Below, one piece after another: positions 1-7,825 of a DNA stretch of 10,416 bases. Positions within the stretch are counted from its first letter, which is position 1, and each line of letters starts with the position of its first letter. Made by a program: the position numbers and the translations under genes. The DNA comes from Cudoniella acicularis (lineage: Eukaryota > Ascomycota > Leotiomycetes > Helotiales > Helotiaceae): positions 1-10,416 of the forward strand of contig JAAMPI010001797.1 of the NCBI GenBank assembly GCA_013054445.1, written 5' to 3'. Under the pieces are notes generated by a model, which worked only from the letters and a program-made list of their open reading frames with translations, was not told the origin of the DNA and made no database searches.

Positions 1-967
1 CGCCCTTCCTCCCCTCCATCCCTGGCTCCCTAAACCTGCGCACCGTAACATCCACCACGCTCGCCCCTTACCGTATCTTCCGCTCCGGAACCCTCTCACA
101 TATCCCTCCCTCCTCGCTCCTCACACTGAAAACCACCTACAACATCACAACCATCTTCGATTTACGTGGCAGTAAAGAGCGCGAGAAATCGCCTACACCG
201 ATTATTCCTGGCGTGGAGAATGTTTGGGTGAGTAGTACGCGGGATTTTGGCTCGGAAGTGAATGCTGAGGAGAAGGGAGAGGGCGATGAAGAGAGTTTGA
301 ATAGGGATGGATATGGGAGGCCCAGTCATCGTGATCATGTTAAACCCGAGGAGTTCGTGGTTAATGGGGGCAGGGACGGGTATGTGAAGTTGTATGGGCA
401 TTTTTGGAGACGCATAGGATTGCTTATCGGGGTGTTTTTGAGAGGTTGGGGGATGGGGGTGTTGGGGAGGGGATTTTGTTGCATTGTACTGGTTAGTTTT
501 CCATTTTCCTCTCTGTTTAACCCTTATATTTTAAGTGCAAAGGGAAGAAACTTGAACTAACTCACTCACTTAAAGCTGGCAAAGATCGTACCGGCCTAAT
601 CGCTGCTATGATCCTCGCTCTCACCGGTGCATCCAAGGAAGAAATCGCTCGCGATTACGCACTAACACGTGTTGGTATTGAGCCTTCGAGGGAGTTTCTT
701 CTTACGGCGTTGCTTGAACAGATGGGAAAGGAGTTTAATCCTGAAGTGATGGCAGATCCTGGAATGCAAGCTTTGGCTGGAACGAATGGACTGAATATTT
801 TAGCTGTTCTTGATTGGATGGTTGAAGAATGGGGGGCTGTTGGGAAAGGATTAGAAGATGGGAATGGGGAGAGGCTGTATCCTGGCGTTGAGGGGTATAT
901 GGCTAAGGAGTTGGGGTTTAAAGGGGAAGATGTGGAGAGGATTAGGCGAAATCTTTTGATGAAGTGA
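1..967 (+). CDS. Tyrosine/serine protein phosphatase, Siw14/Y_phosphatase3 type; 5' end outside window, apparent frameshift
   Basis: A cysteine-based phosphatase that would hydrolyse phosphotyrosine/phosphoserine or inositol phosphates in the cytosol. The reading frame is already open at base 3. It shows a GSLNLRTV segment, RIFRSGTLSHIP and TTIFDLRG, all typical of the family N-terminal half. The P-loop HCTAGKDRTG (CX5R) is split by an 84-base intron at 492-575 (GTTAGT donor, CTAAC branch point, AAAG acceptor) inside the Ala codon. Exon 2 gives TG-LIAAMILALTGASKEEIA and the conserved DYALTRVGIEP, with stop TGA at 965-967. The oddity is that residues up to ...KLYGHF are in the frame of base 213, while the following ETHRIAYRGVFERL...LLHCT is in the frame of base 482. 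One extra T in the run 401-405 would join them. This could be a sequencing/assembly error in a homopolymer or a real null allele. It is convergent with the AKR gene, 163 bases apart. The family call is firm; the intactness is uncertain. Confidence 0.85.
492..575 (+). other. Spliceosomal intron inside the phosphatase P-loop
   Basis: The donor GTTAGT is at 492, the branch-like CTAAC lies about 15 bases from the end, and the acceptor AG ends at 575. Splicing joins G491 to CT576-577 to make the Ala codon of HCTAGKDRTG, which restores the exact family signature. That restoration is the main support for the boundaries. Confidence 0.85.
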
Positions 968-1130
968 GTGGAGTCAGAATAGAGATAGACGTAGAAGAGA
1001 AGATCTTTTAGAGGATAGAGTTACTAATAGACATTTCAAACATTTGAACCTAAACATATCGTGCTAAAATAGAGCGATTATACAAAATATAGAGTGGAGA
1101 TTTGCTTCGTTAAGCTGGTCTTTAATGCAC

Positions 1131-2287
1131 TCAAGTCTCGAGCTCAACACTATCTCCAAAGCACCACGACAGAAAAGCTCCTGGGTAACGAACACCCTTT
1201 GTTCCGCCCACACTCTCTATAATTTTCCTGATCCTCTCGTCATCCTCTTTCGAGAACTCAACATTGACAGCCCCAGCATTCTGCTGCAAGTATTTGATAT
1301 GCTTGGTACCCGGGATTGGAATGATATCTTCGAAAATTAGCACACAACAATCACATCAAGCTCGGAAGCGAATTTTCTCACCATCGCCCTGAGCCAGCAC
1401 CCACGCCAGCGCCAACTGACTAGTCGTACACCCCTTCTCCTTTGCCATCCCCTCCAACCCCTCAACAAGCTTCAAATTCCCGCCAAAATTCTCCTCCGAA
1501 AATCTCGGGAATTGCTTCCTCACGTCCTTCTCATCAAAATCATCTCTACTCCTAATCGTGCCCGTAAGAAACCCTTTTCCCAGAGGTGAATACGCCACGA
1601 TCTTAACACCTAGCTCCCTCGCCGTCTCCAAGAACCCCGTCTCACTCGACTCAATCTCCAGCGCGAAGGGCGAAAATTCCATCTCTGTTGCCGCAATCTG
1701 ATGCACTTTATTCGCTCTCCTCAAGGTTTTTGCCGAGCACTCCGATAATCCTAAATACCTAATTTTTCCCTCCTCCTTCAGTTTCTTCATAGCACCCACA
1801 GTCTTCTCAATAGGCGTCTGCGTATCAACTCGATGCTGAAGATACAAATCGATGTGATCAGTATTCAAGCGTTTCAAGCTCGCTTCGCATGCTTCTTGAA
1901 CGTATTCTGGTGTTCCGCAGATTTCGGGGGCTTGGCCCGGGGTGATGCGAACGCCGAATTTGGTGGCGAGGAAAATTTCGTCGCGCCGCCCGGTTTCGAG
2001 GAACCAGCGACCAAGGAGGGATTCATTGACGAAGGGACCGTAGGAGTTACTGGTTATCCAGAAATTGATGCCCACTTGAGCTGATTAGTTATGTTTTTTT
2101 TTTCGAAGGGGAGGGAGGGCAGGGGAAAAGAGATAGGGGAAGCACTGTCTGCGGCGGCGGTGAGGACCTTGAGGGATTCTTCATCGTTGAGGCCGGAAGA
2201 GAGGGCGATAGACATTCCCATGCATCCAAGACCCATTGCGGAGACGAGGTCATCGCCGATTTTGCGTTGGGGGAATTTTGGTGCCAT
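1131..2287 (-). CDS. Aldo-keto reductase (yakc / AKR13-like), three exons, 343 residues, atypical active site
   Basis: An NADP(H)-dependent cytosolic oxidoreductase with a TIM-barrel fold, which would reduce aldehydes or ketones. Exons are 2287-2146, 2074-1382 and 1327-1131 (142+693+197 bases, in frame). Introns are 71 bases (2145-2075, CTAAT branch) and 54 bases (1381-1328, GTGAGA donor, CTAAT branch). The start MAPKFPQRKIGDDLVSAMGLGCMGMS is the standard family N-terminus. Catalytic residues read as Tyr59 (SYGP), Lys86 (LATKFG) and His128 (LYLQHRVD). The cofactor loop IPIPGTKHIKYL..N lies in exon 3. The tetrad Asp, expected five residues before Tyr59 in a WDT-like motif, is Ile54 (FWITSNSYG, codon ATA at 2057-2055). 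The length is normal and there is no stop or frameshift. The gene could therefore be expressed but catalytically weak, or have a changed function. Substrate unknown. Convergent with the phosphatase. Confidence 0.95.
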
Positions 2288-2372
2288 TTTCGAAGTCGAC
2301 TTTTATCAAGTAGAAAGCTTGAATGATATGTTTGAAGGTTCTTAGAATTTTTATCTCGGGATTTAGGTTCAA

Positions 2373-2379
2373 TATATAT
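2373..2379 (-). promoter_or_regulatory. Possible TATA element of the AKR gene
   Basis: An alternating TATATAT run lies about 86 to 92 bases upstream of the AKR start codon. The position suits a fungal core promoter, but such runs are common in AT-rich spacers, so this is only a candidate. Confidence 0.3.
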
Positions 2380-2452
2380 GTTTTCCATTTAACATGCATT
2401 TTGTTATGTAAAATGGCGGCGGGCGGATGGTGGGGGGGGGGGGACGAAGAAG

Positions 2453-2487
2453 CGGAGGATCACCGGATTTAACGGAGCATCAACGGA
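2453..2487. promoter_or_regulatory. Four closely spaced direct CGGA motifs upstream of AKR
   Basis: CGGA occurs at 2453, 2464, 2473 and 2484, spaced 11, 9 and 11 bases, with two further copies at 2526 and 2630. CGG triplets are the half-sites read by Zn2Cys6 regulators, and such a regulator is encoded at 5782-7566. The cluster is 166 to 200 bases upstream of the AKR start. The repeats are seen directly; binding is inference. Confidence 0.35.
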
Positions 2488-2597
2488 GGGTCAACAATCC
2501 TGCTCTAAATTTGTAGCAGAAAACTCGGAGGCTCTGGAGTTAAAAGTTTATTAACGGGGGATTGAATTTTTGCAAATACGGGACTTAGTGATGCCAT

Positions 2598-2616
2598 TTT
2601 TCAGCTGAGCTGAAAA
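2598..2616. repeat. 19-bp perfect inverted repeat with one-base centre
   Basis: The arms TTTTCAGCT and AGCTGAAAA are exact reverse complements around G2607. It lies 311 bases upstream of the AKR start codon. It may be a dimeric regulator site or a chance palindrome. Confidence 0.6.
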
Positions 2617-2740
2617 TATTCTGGCGACTCGGATAAGGAGTTTTATAAACACCGTTCTCCGAACCTGTGACAAATAGCCCAGCACCCTGGAACTAGTTGA
2701 ACGAAGTTTTTGAAACTCTTAAGATAAAGGGTATAGAAAT

Positions 2741-2789
2741 GAAGAGCGCTTTTATTTTTATTTTAAATTTAGATTTTAGAGCGCGCTTC
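2741..2789. repeat. Imperfect AT-rich hairpin with GAAGnGCGC ends
   Basis: GAAGAGCGC at 2741-2749 pairs with GCGCGCTTC at 2781-2789 with one mismatch. The loop between them is almost pure A/T. It could be a short palindromic remnant; no target-site duplication was seen. Confidence 0.3.
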
Positions 2790-3370
2790 AATATGCTCTG
2801 CATCCTACGCATCGCAAGTCAGCGGTTAAGTGAAAATGTGCGAAGGCACTTCAAAATATTTCAATAGCAACCAATAAAAGCTTTGATCAAAACACCTTCT
2901 CAAATAAAAGATTCTTATGAGGGTTCATTTAATAAATAATTTTACCGTAACTTAACTCAAAGTTGTTCCATTTCTGAAGTGTCTTTCGACCAAAATCAAG
3001 TGTAGGCTATCTGACATGGTGTGCGATACTCCATACTGTTTGGCCACACATTCCTAACGATTCAAGGTGAAAAGAATTAAACAAGGAAGTGTTTCCGAAA
3101 TTTAAAAACTATAGCGTGCATAAGATGCAAAGGGTTTGACGGGAAAGCTCTTTGCCTCGTACTTTATAATGTTGAACACGGAAATATCTCTATAAGATCT
3201 TACATTTTAGAAAAGAATTTTGGAAATACCAAGTAGCTACGCTGAGGCTAAAAGGAGAAGAAGTGTCCACAAAGGACAACAATTTTTTATTACAAACTTA
3301 GTCAATTCGAACAAAATTAAGTTTAAAACTGACGTTGCAATATGACGGTCAAGGGACGATGGGAATTACA

Positions 3371-3400
3371 TTATTACTCCTTACTACTCCTTACTACTCA
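3371..3400. repeat. Three tandem 10-bp units TTACTACTCC
   Basis: The units at 3371, 3381 and 3391 differ from each other by one base. They overlap the last codons and the stop of the dead MFS gene (SSKE-stop on the minus strand), so the present C-terminus may come from repeat expansion. Confidence 0.6.
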
Positions 3401-4644
3401 TCCTTTCCGTCCCTCGAATCCGACGCTCAAATTTATAAAAGACGTACGGGATGGGAGTTAAAAGCAATGAAATACTCCCCAAGACAGTTAAAGTCCAATG
3501 CACCCCCAAATTATGATACATCAGCGTCCCAACAACAGCCATCCCACCAGCAACCAAATATCTCGTCAACGTTGCAGCATATGCCCCAAAAGAATCAATC
3601 AAATATAAATAACAGAAAATGAAGATTGCTTGAACGCTGAAGCCAAAGAAGACGGAGGCAATGAGACTGCTCTAGAAACCGATGGATATATAAGCTGTCC
3701 AGCCCATCCAAAAGAGTGAAATTGGAAGGTACGGTGCACCGATCATGGCGTACCAAAGTCTCTCCTCTGGTGCCACGAACTTTTCGCCTTTGGCTTTGGA
3801 GAGACCGCAGAGGTAGAGATGATACAGCAAAGGGCATATTGCGAGGGCGATGAGAAAGCCGATGTTTTGGCCCAGAAGCATGAGGCCCGTTGATCCTTGC
3901 GAGAAGTTGTAGATGCCGCTATATATGAAGTTATAACCAGTGAGGAAGGTAAACAAGACAATTTAAAGCACGGCGGGGTAAGCGCTAAACAAGACCACAG
4001 TGATTTCGGTGAAGAACCTTTTGATGGGCCGGTAGCAATTTGTCATGAGCAGTTTTCCAAAGGACTCGCTATGAACTTCATGGTCCGTTTTGTATCTCGG
4101 ATCGTCGGTGATTGAACGAATGTTGGATGCTTTCCATTTGAGGAGGGCTGGTAAATATGTCTCCGGGAGAAAAAGCAAAATGCAAGAAGTGACCAATCCC
4201 GCGAGAATTAAGGTCGCCTATTCTGCCCACTTCCAACTGATTGCAGCACTTTGTTCGATGAAAGCACCGATCATGGGTGCTACAAATGGCCCCAAGAATG
4301 GCAGGCATGCACAAATGGGAAACACGAAAGTCCGCTCCGTACTTCCACCAAACGTTGTCATGGGGGTGCTTCCAAAGAGGCCGGCAAGGAAGCGAAACGC
4401 AAGTTGCTGTCCGATATTCTGTGCTAGTCTAGAGGCCATAGGGAATATCATGAAAAGAACAAGAGTGCTAATATAAACTGGATTTCTTCCCACTGTTTCA
4501 GATAAAGGGATCGTCTGTGCCTTGACACTGCACTAGGATAAAGTTCTTTGGTCCGTTCTTTTCAGCTTGATCGTTCGTGTTGCTCCTAGAAGTAGATTGA
4601 TTTGATTCGTCTTGTTTCTCTAAATCCCTCTTGGGTGAAACCAT
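3384..4644 (-). pseudogene. MFS transporter pseudogene, DHA1 drug/polyamine family, with stops and an internal deletion
   Basis: A plasma-membrane H+-antiporter of the DHA1 family in its ancestral form. The likely start is ATG 4644, giving a hydrophilic tail MVSPKRDLEKQDES and then the family signature around GTDDP (4521-4507). The sequence then jumps directly to PLSETVGRNPVY in another frame (from 4508). About 85 to 90 codons with the first two helices are therefore missing. From 4508 to 3384 one frame reads through GLFGSTP, FLPETYLPALLKWKA, FTFLTGYNFIYSGIY and YLIDSFGAYAA to PIPYVFYKFE. It is interrupted by TAG at 4220-4218, TAA at 3965-3963 and TAG at 3674-3672. Two of the stops replace Trp that the family normally has (EWATLI and FWSSL). 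The stretches at TTFGGSTERT and AATLTRYL also look a few codons short. It cannot encode a working transporter. Confidence 0.92.
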
Positions 4645-5781
4645 TGATGAAAGACCTCTTTACAGATTGCTTGTTTCAGATGGGCCGAGAAATCGTCGTC
4701 CTGGTTCTGGAAGACGCTGCTCTGGATCTGTCGAGCCCGAGGGAGTTTTGGGCTCAACTTCTTTCGAATTTGAACCTGTCACAGCCTGTACCCTATGAAT
4801 TGAAATCTGGTGGCGAAGCGATTTGCCCCAGTTTTGAAGCTGTAGGAAGAATTGCATAATATCAGAAAAGAAAGTGAGAACAGCTCTGGAGAATGATTGT
4901 GAAAATCACTATGTATTGTTTAGTAAAGTTGCTCTGAAATTGAAACGAAGAACACCAACGTGATATATAAAGGAGTCCTGCTCCGTGAAGAAGATACTCA
5001 TCTCTTGACGTATCTGGGAACACAGCAATGATGATGACATCTAAGGGCAGGAAATCCGCAAGACCCGATATCACTGCACTCTGGGATAGTGCTCCCGTGA
5101 GAGGTGGGTTCGTGACGATATTTCATCTGCAACGCTTGCTTAGATTGTTGAAAAATTTCCTAACTTGAAATTAGAAAGGGACAACTCGATCGGAAATCGT
5201 TGAGAAGCCCAAAAGAGGGGGGAGATTCGGCTTAGCGAGGCTTAAGCGAGGACGGCGCTGCTTAAGAGGGCCAAGAACAGTTAGTCTCGGCACTAAGTCA
5301 CATCGCATTCAACCGCAACATCCGCAACATCCGCAGTTTCCGCACTATCCATAATCCTATCTTGTATGGCGACCACAGATACGCTACCCAAGGCATCGAT
5401 TACACCGCAAAAGCAAAACATACTTTCAAAGCAATGCCGGCTGAGAAAAGACCCAATTAAAGGGAATCGACCGATCATCCTGGTGTACGCCACCTGAACC
5501 GACTTGGACCTGTGGTTTAGCCCAAGTTCGACTCGTGATAGAAGACAATACTTGGTGTCCAACTTTTTGAACGAGAGGCAGAAAGGTCAACTAGAACTTC
5601 GAAAAATAATTAAAGATCCCATTAGATTTCGAATTTACGGTCAGTAATTTTTGTCCTACCCCATCTTTTTTGCTGTACAAAAACCTCGAAAATCTTTAGA
5701 AAGAAGGAGCTTAATTTTAGGATCAAGCAGCCAAAAGCCCAATACCAAATTCGTCCCCACCGGAAAGTCGACACCTGTCCT
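4645..5781. other. Spacer between dead MFS gene and divergent regulator
   Basis: No recognisable protein on either strand. Bases 4645-4857 are open on the minus strand in the same frame as the MFS start, except for one TAA, and encode a Ser/Pro/Glu-rich hydrophilic stretch. They may be 5' leader or a lost longer N-terminus. A 43-codon ORF (5366-5497, plus) has no recognisable features and may be an upstream ORF of the regulator. The segment 5313-5348 holds a 9-bp repeat. Bases 5229-5249 hold the near-direct repeat GGCTTAGCGA / GGCTTAAGCGA. The TATATA at about 4965 could be a TATA box for the minus-strand gene. Confidence 0.5.
5313..5348. repeat. Four 9-bp CCGCAnnnT units upstream of the regulator
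   Basis: The units are CCGCAACAT, CCGCAACAT, CCGCAGTTT and CCGCACTAT, back to back. Read on the minus strand they put TGCGG once every 9 bases, so CGG half-sites are regularly phased. They lie about 435 to 470 bases upstream of the Zn2Cys6 gene. A role as regulator-binding array, for example autoregulation, is inference. Confidence 0.6.
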
Positions 5782-7566
5782 ATGAATCAGGATTTGGCAT
5801 CTGACGCAGATGGCATCCGCCCTTCCCGCTTGCGGGTCAAGAAGGCATGTGTTCCTTGTGTTCAAAGGAAGCGCCGTTGTAATGGAGAGGATCCGTGTGC
5901 CACGTGTGTCAGATACGAATACATTTGTCAATACGATGGCATCTCTCGTCGGAAGCGTCGAAGGCAGAAGTCGCTGCATAACCCGACAAAGGAACTTGAT
6001 CCGCACGTGCAAAGCGATCCTCCAAAAGAAGTCGATGAAGGCAATGCTTTACAAGGTTCCTCAACCGCCAATGAAAAAGTTAGGGAGGATTTTACACCTA
6101 ACGAGGAGCTGTTAAAAGTCTTGAGTCAGAGAACTGGAGCACCGAACTTCAGGGAACAACGGCTTCCAGCGTGGAATCTTGGAATAGATGTGGAGCGTGC
6201 GGAACTCCAACCACGAATCACAAACATCATACCTTTATATGAGATGAAAGTATTGGCTAAGACCTATTTTGAAGTGATTCATCCAGCATTTGCGTTTTTA
6301 AATAGGGATGTGGTTGACAAAAAACTGGCCTTTCGATGGTTAAATCGCAATGAGGACGATTATCAAGACCCAATCTTGTGTGGAATTGCAACTATAGGAT
6401 CCCTGTTCTCGGCGGATTGCAGAAGCAATCGCGAAGCAGCCTTGATGAATTGCGCCAAAACGCTGCTGGAATCGGATCGTGCCCTTATGGTTCCATCATA
6501 CGAACAAGTGGGGGCATGGATATTGAGAACTATGTATCTTCGAGGTACAGCCCGGCCACATGCTGGTTGGATGGCTAGCTGCACCACGGTACACTTGATT
6601 GAGGCCCTCGAAATGGAGGCAGAAAATGGACATCAGCCGGAATCAGAAGCAACCCTAGATCCACATGCTTTGTTGGTGAAGGATAAAATGATTTGGATAG
6701 CGCGCCTTTTCAATGACTGGATCTCAAACGAATACGGGAGATCGAAAGTAGAAGTCAAAGTTAAAATGCCACCCCTGCCTGGACCACACGATAGCACTTT
6801 TGAGATGCTTCGTCTCCACGAAATCTCTCGGATTTTGAGTGCTGATGAGACGCAACCCACTTCCACGTTTGAAGACTCAATAACTCGCGTCGCTGCAAGC
6901 AATTTCGATTTCGATGGTTTAGCACTTTCTCAAACCATATTAGGCTTCGCACTTTATCGTCGACTTCGTATGAACGCTTCGGCTTGCTCCCGTACAACGA
7001 CGGATAGTATTATGAATCTTGGGGAGAGAGGGTTAGGTGCAGCTCGTCGAATGGTCAGCCGCCGCCAACCATGGTGGCATGTTGCTAACGTTCCGTTCCA
7101 ATTCATTTATGTACTGCTCGTGATGGACACTCAAGAGTCTCTCGCGAAAATAGGGGACGCTATGAGAACTTTGCGAGAAGTGGCCGAATGTTTCCCAACA
7201 CAAGCGACAAGCAACAGTGTCACGGCTGCTAAGAGACTGATAAAAGTCTCTCAAGATCGAAAAGTTGCAGATGTTGTCCTTTTGGATCACGGGCTTGATA
7301 CAGATGAGGATCCTTCGCGCCAGAATCCGGACTCTACATTGCCAATTCAACCACTTACCGATATCCTTGCGTCTCTACCGCCTCAACAAATGACACCTCA
7401 ACGGGGGAACATGCGTGGCTTAAATCAAGTGGACTTCGATCAGCTTGATTGGAGTTACTTTTTGAGGAATATGGACGTACCTGTTTGCGGAGCCTTCGAC
7501 TTCTTGGGTGACACACAGCCCGAACAAATGCCTGGAAATCGGCTTACAAAATTTCGAAGCCTTTAA
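5782..7566 (+). CDS. Zn2Cys6 (Gal4-type) transcription factor with fungal MHR domain, 594 residues
   Basis: A nuclear DNA-binding regulator, in one uninterrupted exon. The zinc cluster is Cys23-x2-Cys26-x6-Cys33-x5-Cys39-x2-Cys42-x6-Cys49, a perfect CX2CX6CX5CX2CX6C. The basic patch RRKRRRQK (about residues 56-63) follows, serving as linker/nuclear signal. The fungal-specific middle homology region starts near residue 146 (YFEVIHPAFAFLNRD) and runs through GIATIGSLFS and the AWILRTMYLRGTARPHAGW helices. The C-terminus has the DWSYFLRNMDVP motif common in this class. The start is the first ATG of the frame and precedes the zinc cluster by 22 residues, a normal tail. The gene is divergent from the dead transporter and 259 bases upstream of the FMO in the same direction, so the FMO is its most likely target (inference). 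No damage seen. The target pathway is not recognisable. Confidence 0.96.
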   Translation: MNQDLASDADGIRPSRLRVKKACVPCVQRKRRCNGEDPCATCVRYEYICQYDGISRRKRRRQKSLHNPTKELDPHVQSDPPKEVDEGNALQGSSTANEKVREDFTPNEELLKVLSQRTGAPNFREQRLPAWNLGIDVERAELQPRITNIIPLYEMKVLAKTYFEVIHPAFAFLNRDVVDKKLAFRWLNRNEDDYQDPILCGIATIGSLFSADCRSNREAALMNCAKTLLESDRALMVPSYEQVGAWILRTMYLRGTARPHAGWMASCTTVHLIEALEMEAENGHQPESEATLDPHALLVKDKMIWIARLFNDWISNEYGRSKVEVKVKMPPLPGPHDSTFEMLRLHEISRILSADETQPTSTFEDSITRVAASNFDFDGLALSQTILGFALYRRLRMNASACSRTTTDSIMNLGERGLGAARRMVSRRQPWWHVANVPFQFIYVLLVMDTQESLAKIGDAMRTLREVAECFPTQATSNSVTAAKRLIKVSQDRKVADVVLLDHGLDTDEDPSRQNPDSTLPIQPLTDILASLPPQQMTPQRGNMRGLNQVDFDQLDWSYFLRNMDVPVCGAFDFLGDTQPEQMPGNRLTKFRSL

Positions 7567-7681
7567 CAATGGCTAAACCTTCCAAATATCGTCACATATA
7601 TAAAACTTATGTTGAAAGTTATAAGGGAAGTTAATAGGCTTTTTTTCCTCTTAATATATTGTCAATCTATGTTTAAAATCA

Positions 7682-7712
7682 CACGTGATTTCGCATTGCG
7701 AAATACCACGTG
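7682..7712. promoter_or_regulatory. Composite palindrome: two CACGTG boxes framing an ATTTCGC/GCGAAAT inverted repeat
   Basis: CACGTG at 7682-7687 directly abuts ATTTCGC (7688-7694). After the 3-base centre ATT comes the exact complement GCGAAAT (7698-7704), then AC and a second CACGTG (7707-7712). CACGTG is the classic bHLH/bZIP E-box or G-box core. The element ends 113 bases upstream of the FMO start codon. The symmetry is seen directly; a regulatory role is inference. Confidence 0.6.
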
Positions 7713-7789
7713 AGAATGACGAATCAGTCCACCCCCACTCCAGCAGCAGAAGGTAACATCTCATTAGGAATAAGTTCTAAAGATCTAAA

Positions 7790-7807
7790 GTATTAAAATT
7801 TTAATAC
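7790..7807. repeat. 18-bp perfect palindrome just before the FMO start
   Basis: GTATTAAAA is followed immediately by its exact complement TTTTAATAC. It ends 18 bases before the ATG at 7826, so it would lie in the 5' leader or at the transcription start. Its AT-richness raises the chance of coincidence. Confidence 0.6.
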
Positions 7808-7825
7808 CTGATCAATATCAGCACC

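Larger units (their letters stand above)
2288..3383. other. Gene-free AT-rich spacer between AKR and the dead MFS gene
   Basis: No open frame here looks like a protein family on either strand. The part next to the AKR start (2288 to about 2640) must hold its promoter and contains a G12 run (2432-2443), a CGGA cluster and a 19-bp inverted repeat. From about 2640 to 3383 I see only AT-rich sequence with one imperfect hairpin (2741-2789). No transposase remnant or RNA gene was recognised. Confidence 0.6.
7567..7825. promoter_or_regulatory. Regulator-to-FMO spacer: terminator side and FMO promoter
   Basis: This 259-base region contains a TATATAAA at about 7597, a T-rich stretch and two palindromic elements annotated separately. 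I found no CGG or CCG triplet in it. That argues against a simple CGG-type site for the neighbouring Zn2Cys6 protein at this promoter. Confidence 0.55.

Noticed and set aside
401..407. Programmed -1 frameshift site in the phosphatase
   Set aside because: The zero-frame codons CAT TTT TGG do not make a canonical slippery heptamer, and this family is not known for recoding. A lost T is simpler.
1328..1381. Stop codon and frame change near the AKR C-terminus
   Set aside because: A 54-base intron with GTGAGA donor and CTAAT branch joins AQGD to DIIPIPGTK exactly as in the family.
2089..2388. Open frames overlapping the AKR first exon and its promoter on both strands
   Set aside because: They are out-of-frame shadows of AKR exon 1 and intron 1, without any family-like sequence.
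5229..5251. Possible second pogo-element end, sharing CCTCGCTTA with 10259-10267
   Set aside because: Only about nine bases match, and the neighbouring C-run is on the wrong side for the same terminal repeat.
5366..5497. 43-codon plus-strand ORF upstream of the regulator
   Set aside because: No recognisable domain, and short enough to occur by chance. It could at most be an upstream ORF, so it is mentioned only in the spacer entry.
5293..5562. 89-codon minus-strand ORF with an ADVADVA repeat
   Set aside because: The repeat simply translates the 9-bp CCGCA units. The rest has no family resemblance.
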